Assembly: GCA_021791145.1 (NCBI GenBank) | Contig: JAJYXE010000002.1 | Location: forward strand, 1 to 55,031 | Direction of reading: 5' to 3' | DNA from: Actinomycetes bacterium | Lineage (GTDB): Bacteria; Actinomycetota; Acidimicrobiia; Acidimicrobiales; RAAP-2 | Length of the DNA: 55,031 nt | Part shown: one piece after another, positions 14,936-24,230 of the stretch | How positions within the stretch are numbered: position 1 is the stretch's first letter | How the letters are laid out: each line of letters opens with the position of its first letter | Made by a program: the position numbers and the translations under genes | Notes under the pieces: model-generated | The model's database searches: none | Told to the model about the DNA's origin: nothing | The model's input: the letters and a program-made list of their open reading frames with translations, nothing else

Positions 14936-16111
14936 ATGAGGGGAGTCGCCTCTGACCAAGGAGCAGCGAGCGGGCTCGTGCGCGACCTGCTGCTGCAGCC
15001 CGACATCGACGTCGGAGCGCGACGGGACCCCGTCGGTTGGCTGAAGAGGGGCCGGCGCTACGTCGGGGTGGGCGGGGCCCTGGTCGGGATCGTCATCGTG
15101 TTCACCTCGTTGCACCCGTTCTTCATCCACGCGGTCAACATCACAAACATCCTCACCTCGAACAGCGACCTCATGCTCGTCGCCGCCGGGATGACCTTCG
15201 CGATGATCGGGAGCGGCTTCGACCTGTCGGTCGGCTCGGTGATGGAAGGCACGGGGGTGCTGCTCGCGGGGCTTCTCGCGATCGGCGTTCCTCAGCTCCT
15301 CGCCATCGTGATCGCCGTCGTGTGCGCAGGGCTGTTCGGCGCCTTGGTCAACGGCTTCCTGATCGGTTACGTCCGGTTGAACTTCCTCGTGGTGACGCTC
15401 GGCACCATGACGGCCGTCCAGGGCCTCGTCTACGTGGCCACGAATGGGAACACCCTGTCGCTGTCCAAGTGGCACCTCGTGACCGCGATCGGCAGCGTCA
15501 AACCGCTCGGCATCGGCGTGCCGATCTGGTTCATGATCGGCGCCGTCGCGATCTCCGGCGTGGTCCTGCGCTTCACCCGCGTCGGGCGGGCCGTCTACGC
15601 GGTCGGCGGGAACCGGGAGGCCGCCAGGATCGCCGGCATCCGGGTCAGCTTGATCACGATGCTCACCTACGGGACGTGCGCGCTGTTCGCCGGGATGGCC
15701 GGGATCGTGGACGCCGGGCGGCTGGCGGCTGCCTCCCCCACAGTCGGTGCCACGATCAACCTGATCGCGGGCGCCGCCGTCCTTCTGGGCGGGACGAGCT
15801 TCTCGGGCGGAGAAGGGGGCATCTTCGGCACCGTCCTCGGTGTGCTGCTCATCGGCGCCCTCGAGAACGGCCTCGGCGTCGTCGGGGTCTCGGACTTCTG
15901 GTCCGGCGTCGTCACCGGCATCGTGCTGATCGCCGCCGTCGGCCTGGACCAGTTCCAGAAGGCTCGGACCCGCAAGCGCTTCACCAGAGAGTCCACAGCA
16001 GCGGAAGGGACCGGGCCACTCTCCGGGCAGGCGGGCGCGCCGGCGCTCGCAAAAGAGCCGGTCCCGGCAGTGGCCACACCGCCGGCCGACACGCGACCGG
16101 TCGGCCGCTGA
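14936..16111 (+). CDS. Ribose-type ABC transporter permease, set 1
   Basis: The 391-residue BPD_transp_2 permease has a cytoplasmic N-terminus of about 40 residues and roughly eight to nine hydrophobic helices. Family hallmarks include GMTFAMIGSGFDLSVGSVM, VNGFLIGYVRLNFLVVTLGT and VGGNREAARIAGI, with GTVLGVLLIGALENGL near the end. The last 50 residues are a Pro/Ala/Thr-rich cytoplasmic tail, which is unusual. The gene begins the base after the ATPase stop, so it is part of the same operon. It forms the membrane channel for the binding protein at 12220. Confidence 0.9.
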   Translation: MRGVASDQGAASGLVRDLLLQPDIDVGARRDPVGWLKRGRRYVGVGGALVGIVIVFTSLHPFFIHAVNITNILTSNSDLMLVAAGMTFAMIGSGFDLSVGSVMEGTGVLLAGLLAIGVPQLLAIVIAVVCAGLFGALVNGFLIGYVRLNFLVVTLGTMTAVQGLVYVATNGNTLSLSKWHLVTAIGSVKPLGIGVPIWFMIGAVAISGVVLRFTRVGRAVYAVGGNREAARIAGIRVSLITMLTYGTCALFAGMAGIVDAGRLAAASPTVGATINLIAGAAVLLGGTSFSGGEGGIFGTVLGVLLIGALENGLGVVGVSDFWSGVVTGIVLIAAVGLDQFQKARTRKRFTRESTAAEGTGPLSGQAGAPALAKEPVPAVATPPADTRPVGR

Positions 16112-16148
16112 GCCGCCTCGGCTGGCACGGAGCAGGTGAGCGTCTGAC

Positions 16149-17723
16149 GTGGAGGTGGCCCCGTCTCGACGGACCCTTCCGGAGCTGCTGGCCCGGCGCG
16201 CCGCATCGAGCGGCGACGATGCGCTGCTCGAGATCGGTCCGTTCGGCCGCTCGGCCTCGTCGATGGCCGAACGGGCGGCGCGCCTCGCCGGCGCCTTCGC
16301 CGAGCAGGGTGTCCGCGCCGGGGACCGCGTCGCGCTGCTCAGCGAGAACCGCGTCGAGGTGCTCGATGCCTTCGCCGCGTGCGGGTGGCTCGGGGCGATC
16401 CTCGTCCCGATCAACGTCTCGGTGAGGGGGCCGCAGCTGGCCCACATCCTCGACGACGCGGAACCAAGAGTGCTCGCAGCCGAGCCGGCGCTGTTCGACC
16501 GTCTCGACACCATCGAGGAGCTCCCCGGCTCCGTGGAGCGGCTGTGGGGCTTCGGGGAGCACCCGGAGACCTGGCGGGGTCGAAGGATCGAGCAGTTCCC
16601 AGAGGAGGGCGACGCCCTCGCGCCGGCGTCGGTGCGCCCCGGTGACACGCTCGCGCTGCTCTACACCTCTGGCACGACCGGTCCTTCCAAGGGCGTGTGC
16701 TGCCCGCATGCCCAGTTCTACTGGTGGGGCGTCAATTCCGGCGCAGCGCTCGGCGTGCACGAGGGCGACGTGCTGTACACGTGCCTTCCGATGTTCCACA
16801 CCAACGCGCTCAACGCGTTCCTCCAGGCGCTGGTGAACGACGCCCGGCTCGTCGTCGGACGCCGGTTCTCGGCGTCGCGCTTCTGGGACGACCTGCGCGA
16901 GAGCGAGGCGACCGTCACCTACCTGCTCGGGACCATGGTCTCCATCCTGTGCGCGCGCGAGCCGACGCCGGCCGAGCGCGCCCATCGCGCGCGCGTCGCG
17001 CTCGCACCCGCGACGCCGGCCTCGCTCTGGCGCGTCTGCAAGGAGCGCTTCGGCATAGAGATCGTCGAGGGTCACGGCATGACCGAGACCAACCTCGTGA
17101 TCGGGCCCCGCGGCGGGAGGCAGCGACCGGGGATGATGGGCAGGGTGATGCCGGGGTTCCACGCCCGAGTGGTCGACGAGCACGACGTCGAGGTGCCCGA
17201 CGGCACGCCCGGCGAGCTCGTGGTGCGCGCCGACGAGCCCTTCGCCTTCACGACCGGGTACTGGCGCATGCCGGAGGCCACGGTGGCGTGCTTCTCCAAC
17301 CTCTGGCTGCACACCGGCGACCGCGTGGTCCGTGACAGCCGCGGCTGGTACCGCTTCGTCGACCGTCTGAAGGACGCGATCCGCCGGCGAGGCGAGAACA
17401 TCTCCAGCTGGGAGGTCGAGCAGGCCCTCATCAGCCATCCCGGCGTCGCCGCCGCGGCGGTCGTGCCCGTACCCTCGGAGCTGGGCGAGGACGAGGTGAT
17501 GGCTTTCGTCGTCCCTTCGAGCGGCTCTTCGCCCACCCCTGCACAGCTCGTCGACCACTGCAGCACGCGGCTCGCGCACTTCGCCGTGCCCCGCTATGTC
17601 GAGCTCGTCGAGGAGCTGCCCGTCACCTCGAACGGCAAGGTGCAGAAGTTCGTGCTGCGCGCGCGAGGGGTGTCGAGCAGGACGTGGGACAGGGAGAAGG
17701 AAGCCGACCGCCTTCGGCTCTGA
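16149..17723 (+). CDS. AMP-forming acyl-CoA ligase (CaiC-like), copy 1
   Basis: The 524-residue ANL-superfamily enzyme would convert a carboxylate, ATP and CoA to an acyl-CoA. The phosphate loop YTSGTTGPSKGV (about residues 172-183), EGHGMTET, the hinge region HTGDRVVRDSRGWYRFVDR, and the C-terminal catalytic Lys in TSNGKVQKF are all present. The sequence style resembles crotonobetaine/carnitine-CoA ligase. It is the last gene of the first ABC-importer operon, which suggests that the imported acid or an early product is CoA-activated. The GTG at 16149 is preceded by AGGTGAG. A second, different ligase is at 18672-20441. Confidence 0.88.
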   Translation: MEVAPSRRTLPELLARRAASSGDDALLEIGPFGRSASSMAERAARLAGAFAEQGVRAGDRVALLSENRVEVLDAFAACGWLGAILVPINVSVRGPQLAHILDDAEPRVLAAEPALFDRLDTIEELPGSVERLWGFGEHPETWRGRRIEQFPEEGDALAPASVRPGDTLALLYTSGTTGPSKGVCCPHAQFYWWGVNSGAALGVHEGDVLYTCLPMFHTNALNAFLQALVNDARLVVGRRFSASRFWDDLRESEATVTYLLGTMVSILCAREPTPAERAHRARVALAPATPASLWRVCKERFGIEIVEGHGMTETNLVIGPRGGRQRPGMMGRVMPGFHARVVDEHDVEVPDGTPGELVVRADEPFAFTTGYWRMPEATVACFSNLWLHTGDRVVRDSRGWYRFVDRLKDAIRRRGENISSWEVEQALISHPGVAAAAVVPVPSELGEDEVMAFVVPSSGSSPTPAQLVDHCSTRLAHFAVPRYVELVEELPVTSNGKVQKFVLRARGVSSRTWDREKEADRLRL

Positions 17724-17748
17724 GCCGTCGCCGGCAGCGCAGGTCGAA

Positions 17749-17780
17749 TTGGCATTGGTCTGATCAAATATCGTAGGTAG
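17749..17780 (+). promoter_or_regulatory. Operator-like box and likely promoter of the long plus-strand operon
   Basis: ATTGGTCTGATCAAATATCG (17754-17773) contains TTGGTC-T-GATCAA, a near-perfect 13-base palindrome resembling the FadR-type pattern TGGTCnGACCA. Its 15-base core GTCTGATCAAATATC is repeated exactly, on the other strand, at 46362-46376. A TTGGCA (17749-17754) could be a -35, and TATCGT or TAGGTA could be the -10. The -10 choice is uncertain. Confidence 0.55.
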
Positions 17781-17820
17781 TGGTGCTCGGCCGACGAGGC
17801 CGCTGGGAGTGAGGAGGCCT

Positions 17821-18672
17821 GTGAGCCCGGAAGGTGCCGTTCGTTCGCCGACGATCCGGCGTGGCTACGTCGACGTGCCGTGGGGGCAGCTGCACTACGC
17901 GCGCTGCGGCGAGGGCGCGGGTCCCCCGGTGGTCCTCGCGCACCAGACCCCGCGCTCATGGGACGAGTACCGCGACGTCCTGCCGCTCCTCGGGCGCGAG
18001 TTCGACACGGTCGCCGCAGACACCGCCGGCTTCGGCGCCTCCGACCTGGACCCCGGTGCCGGGGACTCGATCGAGCACTACGCCGAGGGGCTCACCTTGT
18101 TGATCGAGGCGCTCGGCCTCGAACGGGTCGCGCTCGTGGGCCATCACACCGGCGCGTTGGTGGTGCTGGAGGTCGCGGTGCAGGCTCCGACCGAGGTGCG
18201 GGCGGTCGTGCTCTCCTCGGCGCCACTCGAGACCCCGGAGGAACGTGCCGCGGCGCTGGGCCGCCGCGGGGTCGACGAGGTCCAGGAGCGCCCGGACGGA
18301 AGCCACCTGACCGAGCTGTGGTCGCGCCGCTCGGGGTTCTACCCCCCGGACCGTCCAGACCTGCTGCACCGCTTCGTGACCGACGCCTTGAAGGTGGGAG
18401 ACCGCGTGGAGGAGGGCCACCGCGCGTGCAGCCGGTACGACACGTCGACACGAGCAGAACGGTTGCGCGAGGCGGGCACTCCGACGCTGGTCCTCGCCGG
18501 CACCGCGGATCCCTTCGCGTACCCCATGCTCGCGCGCTGGCGTGAGATGCTTCCCGCTGCGGAGCTCGTGGAGATCGCCACAGGGATGGTCCCCCTTCCC
18601 GACCAGCTGCCGGCTGCGTTCGCCGCAGCGGTCTCAACGTTCCTTCGAGGCGTGGACGCCGGCGGGCACTGA
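17821..18672 (+). CDS. Alpha/beta-hydrolase-fold protein lacking Ser nucleophile and catalytic His
   Basis: The 283-residue alpha/beta-hydrolase fold begins VDVPWGQLHYARCGEG and has the HQTPRSWDEY oxyanion region and a DTAGFGASD strand. At the nucleophile elbow G-x-Ser-x-G it reads G107-H-H109-T-G111, so His replaces Ser. Where the catalytic His normally sits (GHxxxxE) it reads GMVPLPDQ. It is therefore probably not a standard serine esterase; a lyase, dioxygenase-like or binding role is possible. It heads the 14-gene operon. The GTG at 17821 lies only three bases after AGGAGG, and a GTG at 17809 overlaps that site, so the start is uncertain. Its TGA overlaps the next ATG by one base. Confidence 0.8.
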   Translation: MSPEGAVRSPTIRRGYVDVPWGQLHYARCGEGAGPPVVLAHQTPRSWDEYRDVLPLLGREFDTVAADTAGFGASDLDPGAGDSIEHYAEGLTLLIEALGLERVALVGHHTGALVVLEVAVQAPTEVRAVVLSSAPLETPEERAAALGRRGVDEVQERPDGSHLTELWSRRSGFYPPDRPDLLHRFVTDALKVGDRVEEGHRACSRYDTSTRAERLREAGTPTLVLAGTADPFAYPMLARWREMLPAAELVEIATGMVPLPDQLPAAFAAAVSTFLRGVDAGGH

Positions 18673-20441
18673 TGGTGGATGGTGGCCTGCACCAGGCGGG
18701 CTCGTCTCCGCATCGGCGAGGAACGGAGGCGACCGTCACCGAGACCCGGGCTCGGCCCCTCGCGACAGCTCGACCCCTCCGAACGGGCCCGGCTGTCCGC
18801 ACAAGCCCACAGGCGGGAACAGCCGACCGTTCACGCTCGAGCGCGTACGCCGAGATGTTCCATGCGGCAGCGGCTTCACGACCGGACCATCCCGCCCTCG
18901 TCTTCCCCGGCACGCATCTCAGCTACCAAGAGCTCTGGAAGAGAGCAGGCCGGCGCACCAGGCAGCTGCAGGCGCTCGGCGTGGAGAGGGGAGACACGAT
19001 CGGCCTGATGCTGCCGAACTCGCCGGAGCTCGTCGAGCTGTTCCTCGCAGCCGCGCGGCTGGGGGCCGTCGTGGTCCCGGTCAACACGCGCTACAAGACC
19101 TCCGAGGTCGCCCACGTCTGTCGCGACGGCGACCTGCGGGTGCTGATCACGACCGGCGAGGTCACAGAGCGCCTCCCGCTGCGTCAGGTGGTGATCGAGG
19201 CACTCGACGGCCTGGAGACGGCCGACCCTTCCAGGCCCCTGAGCCTGGAGAGGTTCCCCCGTCTTCGCCACGTCGTCGTGCTCAGCGCGACCTCGGGCAC
19301 CGGGATGCTCGGCGAGGCGGACCTCGAGCGGCTCGCGCTCGGGGCCCCCGACGCGCGCGCCGGCGCGCCCGGACCCGAGACACCGCTGCTCGTCATGTAC
19401 ACCTCTGGCACCACGTCGGCGGCCAAGGGCTGCGTGCTCACGAACGATGCGCTGGTGGCGAACGCCCTCGCCACGGCGGAGCGCTTCGAGATCACCGCTG
19501 ACGACCGGTGCTGGAGCCCGCTCCCGATGACCCACGTGGCCGCGCTGCTCGTCATGTCGGCGCTCTTCTGCAGGGGCGGCACCTTCGTCAGCCAGCCCCG
19601 CTTCGAGCCGCAAGAGGCGATCGCGCTGTGCAAGGCGCACCGCCCGACGCTGCTCTACCCGTTGTTCCCGACCGTCACCCTCACCTTCATGCAGCACCAG
19701 GACTTCGTCTCCTACGACCGTAGGGACGTGCGGGCGATCTGCAACGTGAGCCCCGAGAGCACCCAGGAGCACGTCCAGGGGGTGTTCGCACCCGCCGTGC
19801 TCGTGAACGCCTACGGCATGACGGAGGTGTGCGGCACCCTCTCGTACTCCCGGCTGGACGACCCCTACGAGACCAGGATGCGGGCGTGCGGACCGGTCAT
19901 GGCGGGCTGGCAGGCGGCGGTCGTCGATCCGAAGAGCGGCGCGCGCCTTGCGCCCGGGGAGCAAGGGGAGCTCGTCGTCCGGGGCCGGAGCCTGTTCGCC
20001 GGCTACTACAACCACCCCGAGCAGACCGCGGCCAGCATGGACCCCGAGGGTTTCTTCCACACCGGCGACCGTTGCTCGATCGACGAGGACGGGCAGATCT
20101 CCTTTTACGGCCGCCTCCGAGACGTGCTCAAGGTGGGCGGCGAGAGCGTGTCGGCGCTCGAGGTGGAGGCCTTCCTCGAGACGCACCCTGCCATCAAGCT
20201 GAGCCAGGTCGTCGGCATCCCCGACGAGCGACTGGTCGAGGTCCCGGTCGCCTTCGTCGAGCTCGTGCCCGGCGCGACCCTCGCAGAAGAAGAGGTGATC
20301 GCGCACTGCCGGGGCAAGATCGCGTCGTTCAAGATCCCCCGCCACGTCCGCTTCGTGACGAGCTGGCCGATGTCCTCGACGAAGATCCAGAAGTTCCGTC
20401 TGCGCGAGCAGATCCTCGGAGAGCTCGGGATCCCCCGATGA
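18672..20441 (+). CDS. AMP-forming acyl-CoA ligase, copy 2
   Basis: The 589-residue ANL-superfamily ligase has a long N-terminal extension (about 55 Arg/Thr/Ala-rich residues) before the domain starts at SAYAEMFHAAAASRPDHPAL. The phosphate loop is MYTSGTTSAAKGC. NAYGMTEVCGT, HTGDRCSIDEDGQISFYGRL and the catalytic Lys in SSTKIQKF are present. It would activate a pathway carboxylic acid as a CoA thioester. The ATG at 18672 shares a base with the upstream TGA, which supports coupling, but a later start is possible given the unconserved extension. Its TGA overlaps the hyuA ATG. Confidence 0.88.
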   Translation: MVDGGLHQAGSSPHRRGTEATVTETRARPLATARPLRTGPAVRTSPQAGTADRSRSSAYAEMFHAAAASRPDHPALVFPGTHLSYQELWKRAGRRTRQLQALGVERGDTIGLMLPNSPELVELFLAAARLGAVVVPVNTRYKTSEVAHVCRDGDLRVLITTGEVTERLPLRQVVIEALDGLETADPSRPLSLERFPRLRHVVVLSATSGTGMLGEADLERLALGAPDARAGAPGPETPLLVMYTSGTTSAAKGCVLTNDALVANALATAERFEITADDRCWSPLPMTHVAALLVMSALFCRGGTFVSQPRFEPQEAIALCKAHRPTLLYPLFPTVTLTFMQHQDFVSYDRRDVRAICNVSPESTQEHVQGVFAPAVLVNAYGMTEVCGTLSYSRLDDPYETRMRACGPVMAGWQAAVVDPKSGARLAPGEQGELVVRGRSLFAGYYNHPEQTAASMDPEGFFHTGDRCSIDEDGQISFYGRLRDVLKVGGESVSALEVEAFLETHPAIKLSQVVGIPDERLVEVPVAFVELVPGATLAEEEVIAHCRGKIASFKIPRHVRFVTSWPMSSTKIQKFRLREQILGELGIPR

Positions 20442-22519
20442 CCACCTCGGCACACGACGGCACCGTTGGCTCAGAGGGTGCCCGGCTCGGGATCGACGTC
20501 GGGGGCACCTTCGTCGACCTGGTCTTGGAGACCGAGGCCCAGGACCTTCTCTTCGAGAAGGTCCTGGCCGAACCGGCCGACCTCGTCGGCGCGATCGTCT
20601 CGGGCGTCGAGACGCTGCTCGAGCGCGCGGGCGTCTCGGGCGGCGAGGTCCGAGAGGTCGTGCACGCGACGACCCGCGGCTCGAACACCGTGCTCGAGCG
20701 CTCGGGGCCCCTCACCGCTTTCGTCGCCACGCGCGGGTTCCGCGACATCCTGCAGATCCAGCGCGCGTTGCGCTGGAGCATGTACGACGTCCAGCTCGAC
20801 AAGCCCGCACCGCTCGTCGGGCGCGCGCTCAGCTTCGAGGTGCCAGAGCGGCTGCTCCCCGACGGCTCGGTCCTCGACCCGCTCACAGAGGCGGAGCTGA
20901 GCTCGATCGCCCGAAAGATCCGAAGCTCGGGCGCCGAGGCCGTCGCGATCTGCTTCCTGCACTCCTACGCGAACCCAGACCACGAGCGAAGAGCCGGCAC
21001 GGTCCTCCAAGAAGAGCTCCCGGGCGTCGTCGTCACCATCTCGAGCGACGTGTCGCTCGAGGCTCGTGAGTACGAGCGCGCGAGCACCGCGGTCGTGAAC
21101 TCCTACATCGCCCGCGCAGTCTCCGAGCACCTGGGGGAGCTCGCCGCGAAGCTGCCATCCGTCGGGATCGGGGCGCCGATCTGGATCATGCAGTCGAGCG
21201 GCGGGCTCGCCTCCATGGACCAGGCGCTCGAGCGACCCGTCCGCACGCTCGAGTCGGGCCCGGCCGCAGGCGTCGTGGGCGCGGCCCGTTTCGGCGCCGC
21301 CCTCGGCTACGACGACGTCATCTCCTTCGACATGGGCGGCACGACCGCGAAGGCGGCCGTCGTGAACGCCGGCGCGCCGGCGACGAGCACCTACTTCGAG
21401 CTGCAACGCGTCGGCAACCGCCGCGGCAGCGGGCTGCCGGTCGACATCGCCGCGCTCGACCTCGTGGAGGTCGGCACCGGAGGCGGGAGCATCGCCGAGG
21501 TGCGGGAGGGAACCCTGCGCGTGGGGCCGAAGAGCGCGGGAGCCGACCCCGGCCCCGCCTGCTACGCGCGGGGAGGCGAGCAGCCGACGGTGACCGACGC
21601 AAACCTTTTGCTCGGCTACTGCGACCCGTCGAGCTTCTCAGGGGGGATCTTCCTCGATGTCGCCGCCGCCGAGCGTGCGATCGACGGTCTCGCCGGCGCG
21701 CTCGGCGTCGAGAGGCTGCGTGCCGCGTGGGGGGTCCACGAGGTCGCGACCTTGGACATGGAGCACGCGATCCGGCTCGTGTCGATCGACCGGGGCTTCG
21801 ACCCGCGCACCCACGCGCTCGTGTGCCTGGGCGGCGGCGGCCCGGTGCACGGAGCGCGCCTCGCGCGTGCGCTCGGGGCCAGGGTCGCGCTCGTCCCCCG
21901 AGCGGCGAGCGGCGGTTCTGCGCGCGGCCTCCTCGAGGCCTCCGCCTCGGTCGAGCTCAGCCGCACCGCTCGCGTGCGGCTCGACGAAGAGGATGCCGCG
22001 AAGCGCTGCAGGGAGGTCGCGCGCGACCTCCTCGAGGACGCGAGCGCCTTCGGCGCCGGCGAAGACCTCGGGGTCGTCTGGAGGCTCGGGATGCGCTACG
22101 TCGGCCAGGGCTACGAGCTGCTCGTCCCGGTCGACGCCTCGCAGGCGGACCCCTCCCACCTCGCGGAGGCGTTCTGCGAGCGCTACCGGAAGGCCTACGG
22201 CTACGCCGAGCCCGACCACCCCGTCGAGGTCGTGACCTGGCACCTCGCATGCACGAGACGCCGAGCCACGAGTGCGGCCACCCCTGCGTGGCCAGAACGT
22301 GCGAGCCCGAGCGTCCCGGCCCGGCGCAGTGTGTTCTTCCCGGAGACCGGGCTGGTCGAGGTCGACGTGCACCGCCGCTCGGAGCTGCGGCCGAGGGACG
22401 TGCTCGCCGGGCCGTGCCTCGTGGCCGAGACGACGACGACGACCGTGGTGCTCCCCGGCGACACGGTCGAGGTCTGCGACGACGGCACGCTCGTCGTGCA
22501 CATCGGCGAGGCGAGATGA
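20438..22519 (+). CDS. hyuA: Hydantoinase/oxoprolinase A-subunit family protein
   Basis: This 693-residue ATP-binding subunit belongs to the HyuA / acetone-carboxylase-beta / 5-oxoprolinase group. The N-terminal actin-like motif LGIDVGGTFVDLVLE starts at about residue 14. The central domain has DVISFDMGGTTAKAAVV, and GTGGGSIA and GADPGPACY are conserved in the family. Members use ATP to open cyclic imides or amides such as hydantoins, N-methylhydantoin or 5-oxoproline, or to carboxylate ketones. Its partner HyuB follows four bases after the stop. The ATG at 20438 overlaps the ligase stop (ATGA). With the amidase in the same operon it points to a C-N-containing intermediate, which is inference. 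Confidence 0.9.
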   Translation: MTTSAHDGTVGSEGARLGIDVGGTFVDLVLETEAQDLLFEKVLAEPADLVGAIVSGVETLLERAGVSGGEVREVVHATTRGSNTVLERSGPLTAFVATRGFRDILQIQRALRWSMYDVQLDKPAPLVGRALSFEVPERLLPDGSVLDPLTEAELSSIARKIRSSGAEAVAICFLHSYANPDHERRAGTVLQEELPGVVVTISSDVSLEAREYERASTAVVNSYIARAVSEHLGELAAKLPSVGIGAPIWIMQSSGGLASMDQALERPVRTLESGPAAGVVGAARFGAALGYDDVISFDMGGTTAKAAVVNAGAPATSTYFELQRVGNRRGSGLPVDIAALDLVEVGTGGGSIAEVREGTLRVGPKSAGADPGPACYARGGEQPTVTDANLLLGYCDPSSFSGGIFLDVAAAERAIDGLAGALGVERLRAAWGVHEVATLDMEHAIRLVSIDRGFDPRTHALVCLGGGGPVHGARLARALGARVALVPRAASGGSARGLLEASASVELSRTARVRLDEEDAAKRCREVARDLLEDASAFGAGEDLGVVWRLGMRYVGQGYELLVPVDASQADPSHLAEAFCERYRKAYGYAEPDHPVEVVTWHLACTRRRATSAATPAWPERASPSVPARRSVFFPETGLVEVDVHRRSELRPRDVLAGPCLVAETTTTTVVLPGDTVEVCDDGTLVVHIGEAR

Positions 22520-22523
22520 CGAG

Positions 22524-24230
22524 ATGAGCGAACGCGCCACACCGGCAGGACCCCCAGCACCCGGGGTCGACCCGCTCACCGTCGCAGTCGTCTGGGGGCG
22601 GCTGGCCGCGATCGCCGAGGAGATGGCGGAGGCCCAGCAGCGCTGCGCCTACTCCGACCAGGTCCGCGAAGGCGGGGACTACTCGACGGCGGTCTTCGAC
22701 GCCTCCGGCCGCATGCTCGCGCAGGCGAACAGGAGCCCGGCGCACCTGGGCGCAATGCCCCACGTCGTGAGGAACATGCTCGGCGCGTACCCCCCGGGGA
22801 GCTTGGAGCCCGGCGACGTCGTCGTGCTGAACGACCCGTACATGGGCTCGGGCCACCTGCCGGACCTGTTCGCGATGAGCCCGTCGTTCGACGCCTCGAG
22901 GCTCGTCGGCTTCGTCGTGACCTGCGTGCACCTGACCGACGTCGGCGGACCCGCGCCGGGGAGCCAGGCGGTGGTCGGCGTCACCGACAGCGTCCAGGAA
23001 GGCTTGCGCCTGCCCCCCACCCGCATCTACCGCCGCGGGGAGCCGGTGCGCGAGCTCTTCGAGCTGCTCGCAGCGAACGTGCGCGTGCCAGAGGCGGTCC
23101 TCGGCGACGTCCGCGCGCAGCGCGCCGCGCTGCACGTCGGAGCGACGAAGCTCGCAGAGCTCCACGCGCGCACCGGCAGCCAGGTGATCGACGCCGCGGC
23201 GGCAGAGATCCTGACCCGCTCCGAGCAGGCGGTCAGGCGGGAGCTTTTGGCGATGCCCGACGCAACCGCGACCTTCGTCGACCACCTCGACGACTACGGT
23301 CCGGGCACGCCACCGATCCGCCTCGAGGTCGCGGTCAGCGTCCGCGGGAGCGACCTGACCTTCGACTTCACCGGGACCGACCCCCAGACGCCCTCGTCGC
23401 TCAACTGCACCCTCTCGTACCTGAGGGCGTACTGCTACTGGGTCGCGAAGGCCATCACGACCGGAGACAGGATCCCCCAGAACGAAGGGCAGCTGCGCCC
23501 CGTCCACGTCGTCGCGCCGCCCGGGTGCTTCTTCAACCCGCTACCGCCCGCCGCGCTCAACGGCCGCGCGCTGCTCAACCAGCGGATCGTCGAGCTCGCC
23601 TTCGGCGCGCTCGCGAAGATCGTGCCCGAACGGGTCTGCGCGGCGAGCGGGCAGTGGGTGAACCCGATCTTCGGGGGCGTCGAAGAGGGCAGCGGACGCA
23701 GCTTCGTCTTCTACGACTACGTGATGGGTGGCGTGGGCGCCCGGGCCACCAAGGACGGCGTCGACGCCGTCCCGCCGTCGGTCTCCGTGGAGAACATCCC
23801 CGTGGAGGCCCAGGAGGCAAGGAACCCGATCCTCGTCGAACGCTACGAGCTGATCGCGGACTCCGGCGGCGCGGGCCGCTTCCGCGGCGGGCTCGGCGTC
23901 CGCAAGGACATCCGCGTGCTCGTCGACGACGTCGTCTTGTCCAATCTGACCGATCGCCACGTCTTCCCTGCCTACGGGCTGTCGGGCGGACATGAGGGCG
24001 TCCTGGGCGAGACCGTCTTGAACCCAGGACGCCCCGACGAGCGCAGGCTGCACTCCAAGGAGGTCGTGCACCTGCGCAAGGGCGACGTCGTGAGCTTCCG
24101 GTGCTCTGGGAGCGGCGGCGTCGGACCTCCGGCGGAGCGGGCCCGCGACAAGCTGCTCGAGGACGTGCGCGAGGGCCGAGTGACCCCTGCAGCCGCGCGC
24201 GAGCTGTACGGGGCGGACCTCGACGCGTGA
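22524..24230 (+). CDS. hyuB: Hydantoinase/oxoprolinase B-subunit family protein
   Basis: The 568-residue HyuB-domain protein has the family signatures RCAYSDQVREGGDYSTAVFD, VLNDPYMGSGHLPDLFAM, FDFTGTDPQTPSSLNCTLSY and the C-terminal GGAGRFRGGLGVRKDIRV. It forms the catalytic complex with HyuA. Three-component acetone carboxylases also need a small gamma subunit; none is present, so the two-subunit hydantoinase-like form is more likely. The ATG at 22524 is within reach of the upstream stop. The TGA overlaps the GTG of the LLM gene (GTGA). Confidence 0.9.
   Translation: MSERATPAGPPAPGVDPLTVAVVWGRLAAIAEEMAEAQQRCAYSDQVREGGDYSTAVFDASGRMLAQANRSPAHLGAMPHVVRNMLGAYPPGSLEPGDVVVLNDPYMGSGHLPDLFAMSPSFDASRLVGFVVTCVHLTDVGGPAPGSQAVVGVTDSVQEGLRLPPTRIYRRGEPVRELFELLAANVRVPEAVLGDVRAQRAALHVGATKLAELHARTGSQVIDAAAAEILTRSEQAVRRELLAMPDATATFVDHLDDYGPGTPPIRLEVAVSVRGSDLTFDFTGTDPQTPSSLNCTLSYLRAYCYWVAKAITTGDRIPQNEGQLRPVHVVAPPGCFFNPLPPAALNGRALLNQRIVELAFGALAKIVPERVCAASGQWVNPIFGGVEEGSGRSFVFYDYVMGGVGARATKDGVDAVPPSVSVENIPVEAQEARNPILVERYELIADSGGAGRFRGGLGVRKDIRVLVDDVVLSNLTDRHVFPAYGLSGGHEGVLGETVLNPGRPDERRLHSKEVVHLRKGDVVSFRCSGSGGVGPPAERARDKLLEDVREGRVTPAAARELYGADLDA

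Noticed and set aside
13292..16648. Minus-strand open frame of 1118 codons across the importer ATPase, permease and ligase genes
   Set aside because: It is antisense to three genes with clear conserved motifs, and its translation is low-complexity Asp/Arg/His-rich sequence. This is a typical GC-rich shadow frame.
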